A stretch of 64,000 nucleotides of DNA. Origin: a virus. The position numbers and the translations under genes are program-made. The stretch covers positions 1 through 64,000 of IMG/VR virus record IMGVR_UViG_3300025108_000015, one strand, 5' to 3'. Shown here in pieces: positions 41,961 through 49,360 of this stretch. Within the stretch, counting starts at the first letter, position 1. Each line of letters opens with the position of its first letter. The notes under the pieces were generated by a model that was given only the letters and a program-made list of their open reading frames with translations, was not told where the DNA came from and searched no databases.

Positions 41961-42877
41961 GTAATTCACTATGGGTTGAGAAGTATCGACCAGACACATT
42001 AGAAGGTTATGTAGGTAACGACCATATCCTTGAGAAGGTAAAGATTTATATCGAGAATGATGACGTACCACACTTACTACTTTATGGAGTAGCAGGTACT
42101 GGTAAAACCACTCTCGCTAAAATCATTACAAACCAAATTGATTGTGATGTTATGTACATTAACGCATCTGATGAAAACTCAGTAGATGCAGTTAGGGATA
42201 AGATTAGAGGGTTCGCATCATCTATGGGATTCCGTAAGTGGAAAGTTGTAATATTAGATGAGTCTGATTACTTAACACCAAACGCACAAGCAGCACTCCG
42301 TAATCTTATGGAGACATTCAGTAAGTCAACACGATTTATCTTAACGTGTAACTATGTGGAGAAGGTAATCGACCCTATCCAATCAAGATGTCAAACATTT
42401 GCTATTGCACCTCCATCAAAGAAGGAAGTAGCTAAACGTTTACACCAAATCTTAAATAAAGAAAGTGTTACGTTTAACAACGAAGACCTTGCCGTGTTGG
42501 TGAATAGTGGATATCCTGATATTCGTAGAGTACTAAACGCAGCACAACGTCAAGTTGTCAAGGGTGAGTTAAAGATTGATACCACATCTACTGTACAAGC
42601 TAATTACACCGATAATGTAATTAAGGTTTTACAAAAAAGTGGTGACATCAAAGAACAATTCACGGAAATCAGACAAATCATCAATGATTCAAAATTAAAG
42701 GATTTTACACCATTGTATCGTTCTCTTTATGACGAGGTAGATAACTACGCAAGTGGTAAAGTGGGTCAGACTATCTTAAACATCGCAGATGGTCAGTACA
42801 AAGACGCAATGGTAGTTGATAAGGAAATCAACGTAATGGCGATGATGTTAAATATATTAATAACAATAGGAAAGTAA
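41957..42877 (+). CDS. 44: Clamp loader large subunit gp44
   Basis: 306 aa from ATG 41957 (an upstream start at 41915 would overlap by 45 bp). It shows WVEKYRPDTLEGYVGND, Walker A GVAGTGKTTLAK, DEAD-like box VVILDESDYLT, arginine-finger motif IQSRCQTFAI and PDIRRVLNAAQ. This AAA+ ATPase opens and loads gp45 with gp62. Confidence 0.95.
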   Translation: MSNSLWVEKYRPDTLEGYVGNDHILEKVKIYIENDDVPHLLLYGVAGTGKTTLAKIITNQIDCDVMYINASDENSVDAVRDKIRGFASSMGFRKWKVVILDESDYLTPNAQAALRNLMETFSKSTRFILTCNYVEKVIDPIQSRCQTFAIAPPSKKEVAKRLHQILNKESVTFNNEDLAVLVNSGYPDIRRVLNAAQRQVVKGELKIDTTSTVQANYTDNVIKVLQKSGDIKEQFTEIRQIINDSKLKDFTPLYRSLYDEVDNYASGKVGQTILNIADGQYKDAMVVDKEINVMAMMLNILITIGK

Positions 42878-42880
42878 ATT

Positions 42881-43051
42881 ATGGCAAATTCAAACGAATT
42901 ATTCGAACAAATGACCGAGCTATTTGCAGACTTCACCGAGTCTCACAATGGAACGACTAAGAAGTCATCTACCCAAGCTAGAAAAGCAATTGGTGAGTTG
43001 AAGAAATTAGTTACTGAGTATCGTAAGGCTTCGGTAGAAGAAAACAAGTAA
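42881..43051 (+). CDS. Histone H1-like Hc1 family small protein
   Basis: A 56-aa frame (ATG 42881, TAA 43049-43051) reading FEQMTELFADFTESHNGTTKK then STQARKAIGELKKLVTEYRKASVEENK. The 'aRKA..ELKKL..EYRK.S.E' pattern matches the Hc1 histone-like family (PF07432), common in Bacteroidota. It may bind DNA or act as a replication accessory protein. It lies 3 bp after gp44 and 3 bp before the zinc-ribbon gene. The family link supports a Bacteroidota host. Confidence 0.72.
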   Translation: MANSNELFEQMTELFADFTESHNGTTKKSSTQARKAIGELKKLVTEYRKASVEENK

Positions 43052-43054
43052 GTT

Positions 43055-43345
43055 ATGGCTAAGAAAAAAGGTAAAGTAGTAAGTATGGGTGGTCCATCTA
43101 ATGCACAACCAGCACCGCAAATACAATTAGACCCATTCAAGTTACCAACAGTAACTTGTCCTAATTGTGATGGTATATTTTTTACGGAAGTTTCCATGTA
43201 CAAGGAAGTGCCAGCAGTTCAGTCACCATCAGGTCAAGCATCCATGTTACCTATTCCCGTAGTCATTTGTAATGAATGTGGGACAGTACATCCAAAGTTC
43301 ACTCCAAAAGAGTTTTTTGAAGATGGCGGAAGCAAAGAAAGCTAA
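43055..43345 (+). CDS. Zinc-ribbon protein
   Basis: This 96-aa protein has two cysteine pairs, CPNCDG and CNECG, separated by about 45 residues, forming a likely zinc ribbon. The N-terminus is basic (MAKKKGKVVSMGG). It overlaps gp62 by 23 bp and lies in the clamp-loader operon. The function is unknown; nucleic-acid or protein binding is likely. Confidence 0.75.
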   Translation: MAKKKGKVVSMGGPSNAQPAPQIQLDPFKLPTVTCPNCDGIFFTEVSMYKEVPAVQSPSGQASMLPIPVVICNECGTVHPKFTPKEFFEDGGSKES

Positions 43346-43763
43346 GACCTTATTTCAACACCTTTCGGGAATAAAGGAGAAGAAAACATCTTGGGAGTCC
43401 CTTTCAGTTATGGACAAAAAGAGTTTCGAACCATATATGGTAAATAGATTTCTATCTATGAATATGGGTCTTCTTGAGTTGGTCAATGAGTTACAACAAT
43501 ATACCATTGGCCAACTCTCACCGAAAGATGTATACAAGTTATACTTGGATGTCTTACCTAAGAAAAAGTCATTCGACAAGTATATAAAAGCAAAGGGTGG
43601 TGACAAGTATAATGATAAGGTATTGAGTTACTTGACACGATACTTCGAAGTATCAGAACGTGAAGTTAAGGATTATCTTGAAATTTTATCAAAAGATGAA
43701 GTAATTGAGATTATTCAAAAGTTTGGTGTAGATAAAAAAGACATAAAAAAATGGCTGAAATAA
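43323..43763 (+). CDS. 62: Clamp loader small subunit gp62
   Basis: 146 aa from ATG 43323. The segment FEPYMVNRFLSMNMGLLELVNELQQYTIGQLSPKDVYKLYLDVLPKKKSFDKYIK parallels the T4 gp62 region '[23 protein letters not shown]...LMAAVPRGKRYGKW', and LTRYFEVSEREVKDYLEILSKDE follows. Synteny with gp44 and gp45 agrees. It completes the gp44/62 complex. It is shorter than T4 gp62 (187 aa). Confidence 0.8.
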   Translation: MAEAKKAKTLFQHLSGIKEKKTSWESLSVMDKKSFEPYMVNRFLSMNMGLLELVNELQQYTIGQLSPKDVYKLYLDVLPKKKSFDKYIKAKGGDKYNDKVLSYLTRYFEVSEREVKDYLEILSKDEVIEIIQKFGVDKKDIKKWLK

Positions 43764-44161
43764 TAAAAGAAGCAAAGACTAAAGTTGAGTGGGTTAATGA
43801 AGAAGAAAGACCCATATATGGTGAGATGACCGCAAGAGAATTTTGTGAGGATACTTATCCTGAAATGATGGAAGAGTACAAAAGAATCATGTGGGAACAA
43901 TACGAGACCTTTTGTAAAAAACAACGAAACTACGGACCAGGTAACATCTCGGTTGGAACTCCGTTGGAGACAAAAGATGACGTAAAATTATCACTAACCG
44001 GATTATGGTTTAGAATGAACGATAAGGTTCAGAGACTAAAACAACTCGTAGTATTAGGTCAGCCAGATGAGGTTGGTGAATCACTACAAGATACCTATGC
44101 AGATTTATCAGTATATGGTATCATTGCCCAATTAGTCCAAAACGGAAAATGGGCAAAGTAA
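43751..44161 (+). CDS. DUF1599 / nucleotide modification associated domain 1 protein
   Basis: This 136-aa protein has the pattern of Nmad1 (PF07659): YETFCKKQRNYGPGNISVG, LTGLWFRMNDKVQRLKQLVVLGQ, ESLQDTYADLSVYGIIAQL. The family was named from its links with nucleotide or base modification in phages. It overlaps gp62 by 13 bp. With the Mom-like pair it adds to the evidence for modified DNA, though the activity is unproven. Confidence 0.78.
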   Translation: MAEIIKEAKTKVEWVNEEERPIYGEMTAREFCEDTYPEMMEEYKRIMWEQYETFCKKQRNYGPGNISVGTPLETKDDVKLSLTGLWFRMNDKVQRLKQLVVLGQPDEVGESLQDTYADLSVYGIIAQLVQNGKWAK

Positions 44162-44194
44162 TTGTTAAAACTTAACAATTTAATAACATTAAAA

Positions 44195-44226
44195 TTTGGT
44201 GGTTCCGCCATAATTTTGTATATTAG
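44195..44226 (+). promoter_or_regulatory. Early-type promoter P9, TTTGG-N19-TATATTAG
   Basis: Boxes at 44195-44199 and 44219-44226, with an imperfect dyad TGGTGG / CCGCCA and the upstream TTAACA-type direct repeat. The nuclease ATG at 44232 is 5 bases past the -7 box, predicting a leaderless transcript. Confidence 0.83.
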
Positions 44227-44231
44227 AGTAT

Positions 44232-45167
44232 ATGAAAAAGTCAGAAGTATCAAATGTGTTTAACCTCTCCATACGAGAAGACGTAGGTGGGGTTTCCAAA
44301 GTATCATACTCCCAATATACGATGTGGGCGAACTGCCCTAAACAATGGAAGTTAACCTATATGGATGGTCACAAAGACTTTGACCCATCCATTCACCTTG
44401 TCTTTGGTACTGCCATGCACGAGACTCTTCAAGAGTGGTTACAAATCTTGTATAAGGATGGGCCTACTGAAGCAGATAAACTCGACTTGGGTCAGTTGTT
44501 ATTAACTTCAATGGCTAATGAGTACAAATCAATGTCAGAACGATATGGTTCATTCACAACCAAAGCTGAGATGAACGAGTTCTACGATGATGGTATTCAA
44601 ATCATTGACTACATCAAAAAGAATCGTACTGATTACTTCTCAACTAAGAAGTTAAGCTTGAGGGGTGTAGAGTTACCAATCTTCCACGAGACCTCAAACA
44701 AAAACATTATGATGAAGGGATTCATCGATTTAGTGTTTGAAGACCAAGATGGTATCATAGAGATTTGGGATATCAAGACATCTACAAGAGGATGGAATGA
44801 GTATCAGAAGAAAGATAAAACCAAGACTGCTCAATTAGTTCTATATAAGAAGTTCTTCTCAGAACAATACGGATGGCCTATCGACAAGATTCAAGTCAGA
44901 TACTTTATTGTAAAACGTAAGTTGTGGGAAGAAGCAATGTTTGCTCAGAAGAGAGTTCAAGAGTTTGTACCTGCTCATGGTAGTATTACAATGAGAAACG
45001 TATCAACATCATTCGATGATTTTATATCTAAATCATTCAATGAAGATGGGTCATATAATACTGAAGGTGAGTTTCCTGCTATCGCAGGTAAGAACTCCAA
45101 GAATTGTAAGTATTGTCCTTTCAAGAAAAGTGAGTTGTGTAATCGTAAGGAAAGAATCAAATCCTAA
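44232..45167 (+). CDS. Cas4-like PD-(D/E)XK nuclease
   Basis: This 311-aa protein contains YSQYTMWANCPKQWKLTYMDG, FGTAMHETLQEWL, MKGFIDLVFEDQDGIIEIWDIKTS (catalytic D...DxK) and TAQLVLYKKFFSE (QxxxY). It ends with a cysteine cluster NCKYCPFKKSELC which, with the early cysteine, could bind an Fe-S cluster as in Cas4/AddB. The role would be DNA end processing in recombination or degradation of host DNA. It is first in the unit after P9. Confidence 0.88.
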   Translation: MKKSEVSNVFNLSIREDVGGVSKVSYSQYTMWANCPKQWKLTYMDGHKDFDPSIHLVFGTAMHETLQEWLQILYKDGPTEADKLDLGQLLLTSMANEYKSMSERYGSFTTKAEMNEFYDDGIQIIDYIKKNRTDYFSTKKLSLRGVELPIFHETSNKNIMMKGFIDLVFEDQDGIIEIWDIKTSTRGWNEYQKKDKTKTAQLVLYKKFFSEQYGWPIDKIQVRYFIVKRKLWEEAMFAQKRVQEFVPAHGSITMRNVSTSFDDFISKSFNEDGSYNTEGEFPAIAGKNSKNCKYCPFKKSELCNRKERIKS

Positions 45168-45170
45168 TAT

Positions 45171-45701
45171 ATGAGAAAGTTACTATTAGTACCTGCTATT
45201 TTATTAATTTCAGCTACCTACATGATTAAAAAAAAGGAATCTTTAATTAATATTCCTTTAAAAGAAATTAACCAAATCGAAGTAACACCCCCAAATGTAC
45301 AATTAGCACCCGTTTCGTTAAGAAACCTAAACGATTTAGTAGAAGCAATCATTTGGGTAGAAAGTCGTGGTGACACGTCTGCATATTGTAAAAAAGAAGA
45401 TGCTGTTGGTGTTCTTCAAATTAGACCAATAATGTTAAAAGAAGTTAACCGAATTTTGGATTTAAAAGGTTCAGGTTACATATTTACATTAGAAGACCGA
45501 TGGAGTAGAGATAAATCTATTCAAATGTTTAACATAGTTGCAAATTATTATCACGAAACAAGTTCATATGAAAAAATCGCTAGGTGTTGGAATGGTGGTC
45601 CGAAGGGATTACAAAAAAAACAAACCAAGAAGTATTGGAGGAAGGTTCAAAAAAGACTCAAAAAATATGAGAATAGCACTGCTGGGGAGCCCAACGTATG
45701 A
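45171..45701 (+). CDS. Membrane-anchored lytic transglycosylase-like protein
   Basis: This 176-aa protein has an N-terminal hydrophobic segment (LLLVPAILLISATYMI), either a signal anchor or signal peptide. The SLT-like domain begins about residue 50: NDLVEAIIWVESRGDTSAY, with catalytic E64, then AVGVLQIRPIML and KIARCWNGGPKG. It would cut peptidoglycan, probably in lysis or envelope remodelling. It has a lysine-rich tail and overlaps the next gene by 35 bp. Confidence 0.82.
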   Translation: MRKLLLVPAILLISATYMIKKKESLINIPLKEINQIEVTPPNVQLAPVSLRNLNDLVEAIIWVESRGDTSAYCKKEDAVGVLQIRPIMLKEVNRILDLKGSGYIFTLEDRWSRDKSIQMFNIVANYYHETSSYEKIARCWNGGPKGLQKKQTKKYWRKVQKRLKKYENSTAGEPNV

Positions 45702-46062
45702 GAATAGGGGTGAAGTAAAAGAACTCGTTTGGAATCTAAAACAAAAATTTGGAGAAGAATTAATACTAATAACACGTGGAAATACTGATGGTATAGAAAA
45801 ATGGGTACGTAAGTTCTCATTAGAATTAGGTGTTAAGTATATAGAGTATAATCCAGCACATACTATAATGTCATTATATAGTGGCATGGAATCTGAATAT
45901 TATGGTAAGCCATATCACCCAACTCAGCCTTTACATCAATATGATTGTGTAGTCAGAGGTTCAGATAAGTTATACTTCTTTGGGGAAATTAAAAAAAATG
46001 AATTCAACCATTTTAAACGAGTATTAAGTCGTAATGGTAAAACTGCTAAATTTATACAATGA
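45667..46062 (+). CDS. SLOG/DUF2493-like protein
   Basis: 131 aa from ATG 45667. It opens MRIALLGSPTYENRGEVKELVWNL and continues LILITRGNTDGIEKWVRKFSLELGVKYIEYNPAH. This resembles SLOG domains (DUF2493/YAcAr), Rossmann-like folds that bind nucleotides or cofactors: 'ali.GS......v...l..l......i.sG...G.e.....a...g'. It overlaps the carbamoyltransferase by 4 bp, so they may act together. Function unknown. Confidence 0.65.
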   Translation: MRIALLGSPTYENRGEVKELVWNLKQKFGEELILITRGNTDGIEKWVRKFSLELGVKYIEYNPAHTIMSLYSGMESEYYGKPYHPTQPLHQYDCVVRGSDKLYFFGEIKKNEFNHFKRVLSRNGKTAKFIQ

Positions 46063-47894
46063 ATATAATAGGAATGCACACCGGCCATGATGCATCATTA
46101 TCGTTAGTACGTAATGGCAAATTAGTATCATCATTAAGCGTTGAAAGATACAGTAGGGTAAAGAAAGATGAAGTATTAAGTAGAGAGTTCTTTAACCACT
46201 TTCTACAAGTAAACGAAATGACTATTGATGATATAGATTGTATCACAATGGCATTTTGGAACTATGATAATTGTAATTGGATAAAACTATACAGCCCAAC
46301 CAATTCCGTTTATCCACTTAATACATTTGGCGCACAACGACAAGACACGAGAATACTCAACCACTTGGATGAGTTTCCATACAAACCAGAATATGTTGAT
46401 GGGCTTGGGATATCTCTGCCGGACTTTATAGACAACATCGACCCTCCATTTGGGCCTGAAGTGATACAACATAGTGAATCATTTCCATTGATAATTGATA
46501 TAGAGGGGTACACCCGACCAATTAATGGTTGCTTTGTAAGACATCATACTGCCCATGCTGCAGCTGCATTTTATACATCACCATTTCCAAGGGCAGCTGT
46601 ATTTACGGCTGACGCTTCGATGCATACTCCAAAAAATTGTAGTACCTCAATGGTTGGTAATGGTAGTATACTACAATCTTTTAAATCTCCTGAATTTATG
46701 TTGGGGAACTTCTATGATGTAGCTACTGAGTTTTGTGGGTTAGGGCCGGGAACATTAAAAGCAGGTACATTAATGGGATTATCTTCATTCGGTAATGTAA
46801 ATGGTAAGACCATGGAGCAGTGGGAAAAATGGTGTCTCCCATTTAATCAAATTAGTACTGAATATCACCGATATAGTGATTGGTTATTTTCAGAAATCAG
46901 TGGTAGATACCCATTCATAAGTACAGCACGTAAAGAGTACGTAAATAAAGAACCAGGTTATCAGTTTATAAATAGAATATACCAAACAGTGTATTCAAAA
47001 GAAGAATCAGATTCTCAAGAAGTCATGGATATTGCTGCAAGTATTCAATATTTATTAGAACGTGCTCTTATTAAGTATATCAATGAATTGTATGAAGATA
47101 CTAAAAATTTCAACGATGGTAATTTGTGTTTAGCCGGTGGTACATTTTTAAATTGTAACGCAAATTATAAGATATTAAAAGAAACAAAATTTAAGAATAT
47201 ACACTTTTTCCCAGCGTGTGGTGATGATGGAATACCAGCTGGTTCGGCATTGTTTTACTATCACTTTAATTTAGGTGGTAAACGTGTTAACTACACTACA
47301 AATGAACTTGCTTATTTAGGTGTTACATATGACCACCAACCTGAAACTGACACAAATGCAGTTCCATTAGATTTGGATGTAGTTGCTCAAAATATTGCTG
47401 ATGGTAAAATTGTGTGTTGGTATCAAGGTCACTCTGAAGTAGGTCCACGTGCATTGGGTAATCGTTCTTTTATAAGTGACCCTCGTAATAAAGAGATGAA
47501 GGATATTCTAAACTCAAGAGTTAAATTCAGAGAATGGTTTAGACCATTTGCGCCAGTAGTGTTAACCGAAGATAAGGAGGAGTGGTTCAATATGGATTTT
47601 GAGTCACCATTTATGTTACATACTGTACCATGTAGAAAGCCACAAGAAATACCATCAGCAGTTCATATAGACAATACATCACGTGTTCAGACTTTAACAA
47701 GAGACCATAACCCTATATTTTACGATTTGATTTCTAAATTTAAGGACATAACTGGTGTGCCAGTTGTACTAAATACTTCACTGAATGTAAAAGGTGAACC
47801 TATTGTGGAAACGCCCGAAGATGCAATGAAATTATTTGATGAGTCTGATGTTGATATATTAGTAATCAACGATATGATGTATTTTAAAAATTAG
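46059..47894 (+). CDS. Carbamoyltransferase (NodU/CmcH family)
   Basis: This 611-aa protein has the TsaD-like N-terminal domain (MNIIGMHTGHDASLSLVRNGKL; FVRHHTAHAAAAFYTSPF; FTADASMHT; LCLAGGTFLNCNANY). Its YrdC-like C-terminal domain contains GHSEVGPRALGNRSFISDPRNKEMKD and REWFRPFAPVVL. The family transfers a carbamoyl group from carbamoyl phosphate to hydroxyl groups of sugars or antibiotics; relatives are predicted in phage base modification. Placed before the glycosyltransferases it may decorate a glycan, but DNA is also possible. Confidence 0.9.
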   Translation: MNIIGMHTGHDASLSLVRNGKLVSSLSVERYSRVKKDEVLSREFFNHFLQVNEMTIDDIDCITMAFWNYDNCNWIKLYSPTNSVYPLNTFGAQRQDTRILNHLDEFPYKPEYVDGLGISLPDFIDNIDPPFGPEVIQHSESFPLIIDIEGYTRPINGCFVRHHTAHAAAAFYTSPFPRAAVFTADASMHTPKNCSTSMVGNGSILQSFKSPEFMLGNFYDVATEFCGLGPGTLKAGTLMGLSSFGNVNGKTMEQWEKWCLPFNQISTEYHRYSDWLFSEISGRYPFISTARKEYVNKEPGYQFINRIYQTVYSKEESDSQEVMDIAASIQYLLERALIKYINELYEDTKNFNDGNLCLAGGTFLNCNANYKILKETKFKNIHFFPACGDDGIPAGSALFYYHFNLGGKRVNYTTNELAYLGVTYDHQPETDTNAVPLDLDVVAQNIADGKIVCWYQGHSEVGPRALGNRSFISDPRNKEMKDILNSRVKFREWFRPFAPVVLTEDKEEWFNMDFESPFMLHTVPCRKPQEIPSAVHIDNTSRVQTLTRDHNPIFYDLISKFKDITGVPVVLNTSLNVKGEPIVETPEDAMKLFDESDVDILVINDMMYFKN

Positions 47895-47922
47895 GATTTA
47901 ATAAATATATTTTGTATATTTA
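47891..47922 (+). promoter_or_regulatory. Early-type promoter P10, TTAGG-N19-TATATTTA
   Basis: A weaker match: TTAGG 47891-47895 and TATATTTA 47915-47922, with the same 19-base spacing. It is the last promoter found; the genes from 47951 to the window end are contiguous. The TATTTATA inside also resembles the late motif, so it may serve both phases. Confidence 0.6.
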
Positions 47923-47950
47923 TAACTAAATAAAAAGGAAATAGTTACGA

Positions 47951-49360
47951 ATGGAATTACCAAAACTACGAAAAGTAGACCCAACTAAACCGAAGAAGAA
48001 AAAGATTCTACTTCTATCGGATGACCTCAGATTACATAGTGGTATTGCCACACAATCAAAGGAGATTGTTTTTTCAACAATTCATAAGTATGATTGGGTT
48101 CAACTTGGAGCCGCACTAAAACATCCTGAAGAGGGTAAGATGTTTGATGTTTCAGCTGATACACAAAAGGAAACTGGTGTAGAAGATGCATCACTCAAAA
48201 TATACGCAAGTAGCGGATATGGGAATCCTGAAATACTAAGGCAACTTATTAACATTGAGAAGCCTGATGCAATCTTACACTTCACTGACCCACGTTTTTG
48301 GAAGTGGTTGTACGATATGGAGCATGAAGTAAGAGAGTTCGTTCCTATTATGTATTACAATATTTGGGACTCATTACCAGACCCAATGTGGAATGCACCA
48401 TTTTATGCATCGTGTGATATGCTGATGTCAATCTCAAAACAAACATATGGTATCAACAAGAGAACTCTTGAGAAATATGGTATGGCGAAGGAAGATTGGG
48501 CATACAAATATATCCCACATGGAGTATCCAAACACTTCAAACCATTACCATCGGATGACGCAAAGTTAGTGGAGTTCAAAAACAGATTTGGATTAAACGA
48601 ATACGACTTTGTAGTTCTATGGAACAATAGAAATATTCGTAGAAAAGTACCAGGTGATGTAGTTCTTGCATTCAATGAGTTTGCAAAACAACATGAGGAT
48701 AAGAAGGTATGTTTATTCTTCCATACTCAACGAAGTGATGACAATGGAACTGACTTGAATGAGGTAATCAAACACAATGGTCACTATGGTGATTACAAGT
48801 TTACTGATGCTAAATTCACTACCGAAGATTTAAACCTATATTACAATTCAGGTGATATCATTCTAAACATCGCTTCTAATGAAGGTTTCGGACTCGCCTC
48901 TTGTGAAGCATTGAGAGCTGGTACACCAATTATAGTCAACGTAACAGGTGGTCTTCAAGACCAATGTGGTTTTGATTTGGAAGGTGAAACTCTAACTGCT
49001 GAAGATTATGTTGAGATTGGGTCACTACATGATAGAAGAAAATGGTCTAAGTATGAATTATTAGGACGTGGTAGTTGGGTTTATCCTGTATGGCCATCTA
49101 ATAGGTCACTACAAGGTTCACCACAAACACCATATATATTCGATGATAGATGTGACTTTATGGATGTAGCTGAGAAGTTAGGAAACGCTCTTGAAGATGG
49201 TAGAGACCACTTAGAATACGTGGGACATATTGGACATGAGTGGGTTCAAGGTGAGAGTGGGATGGCATCCGAAAATATGGGTGGTAAGTTTATTGACGCA
49301 ATTGATGGTTGTCTTGAAAATTGGACACCTCGTAAAAGATTTGAGATTTATTCAGTATGA
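47951..49360 (+). CDS. Glycosyltransferase, GT4-like
   Basis: This 469-aa GT-B enzyme has KILLLSDDLRLHSGIATQSKE near the N-terminus, KYIPHGVSKHFKPLP before the C-terminal domain, VLWNNRNIRRKVPG, and NEGFGLASCEALRAGTPIIVN (E-x7-E). Donor and acceptor are unknown. It is the first gene after P10 and overlaps the next by 4 bp. The N-terminal MELPKLRKVDPTKPKKKK resembles the C-terminus of the next protein. Confidence 0.85.
   Translation: MELPKLRKVDPTKPKKKKILLLSDDLRLHSGIATQSKEIVFSTIHKYDWVQLGAALKHPEEGKMFDVSADTQKETGVEDASLKIYASSGYGNPEILRQLINIEKPDAILHFTDPRFWKWLYDMEHEVREFVPIMYYNIWDSLPDPMWNAPFYASCDMLMSISKQTYGINKRTLEKYGMAKEDWAYKYIPHGVSKHFKPLPSDDAKLVEFKNRFGLNEYDFVVLWNNRNIRRKVPGDVVLAFNEFAKQHEDKKVCLFFHTQRSDDNGTDLNEVIKHNGHYGDYKFTDAKFTTEDLNLYYNSGDIILNIASNEGFGLASCEALRAGTPIIVNVTGGLQDQCGFDLEGETLTAEDYVEIGSLHDRRKWSKYELLGRGSWVYPVWPSNRSLQGSPQTPYIFDDRCDFMDVAEKLGNALEDGRDHLEYVGHIGHEWVQGESGMASENMGGKFIDAIDGCLENWTPRKRFEIYSV

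Noticed and set aside
45538-45666. Longer N-terminus of the SLOG-like protein
   Set aside because: These residues are an alternate reading of the transglycosylase gene; the Rossmann-like strand MRIALLGSP starts at 45667.
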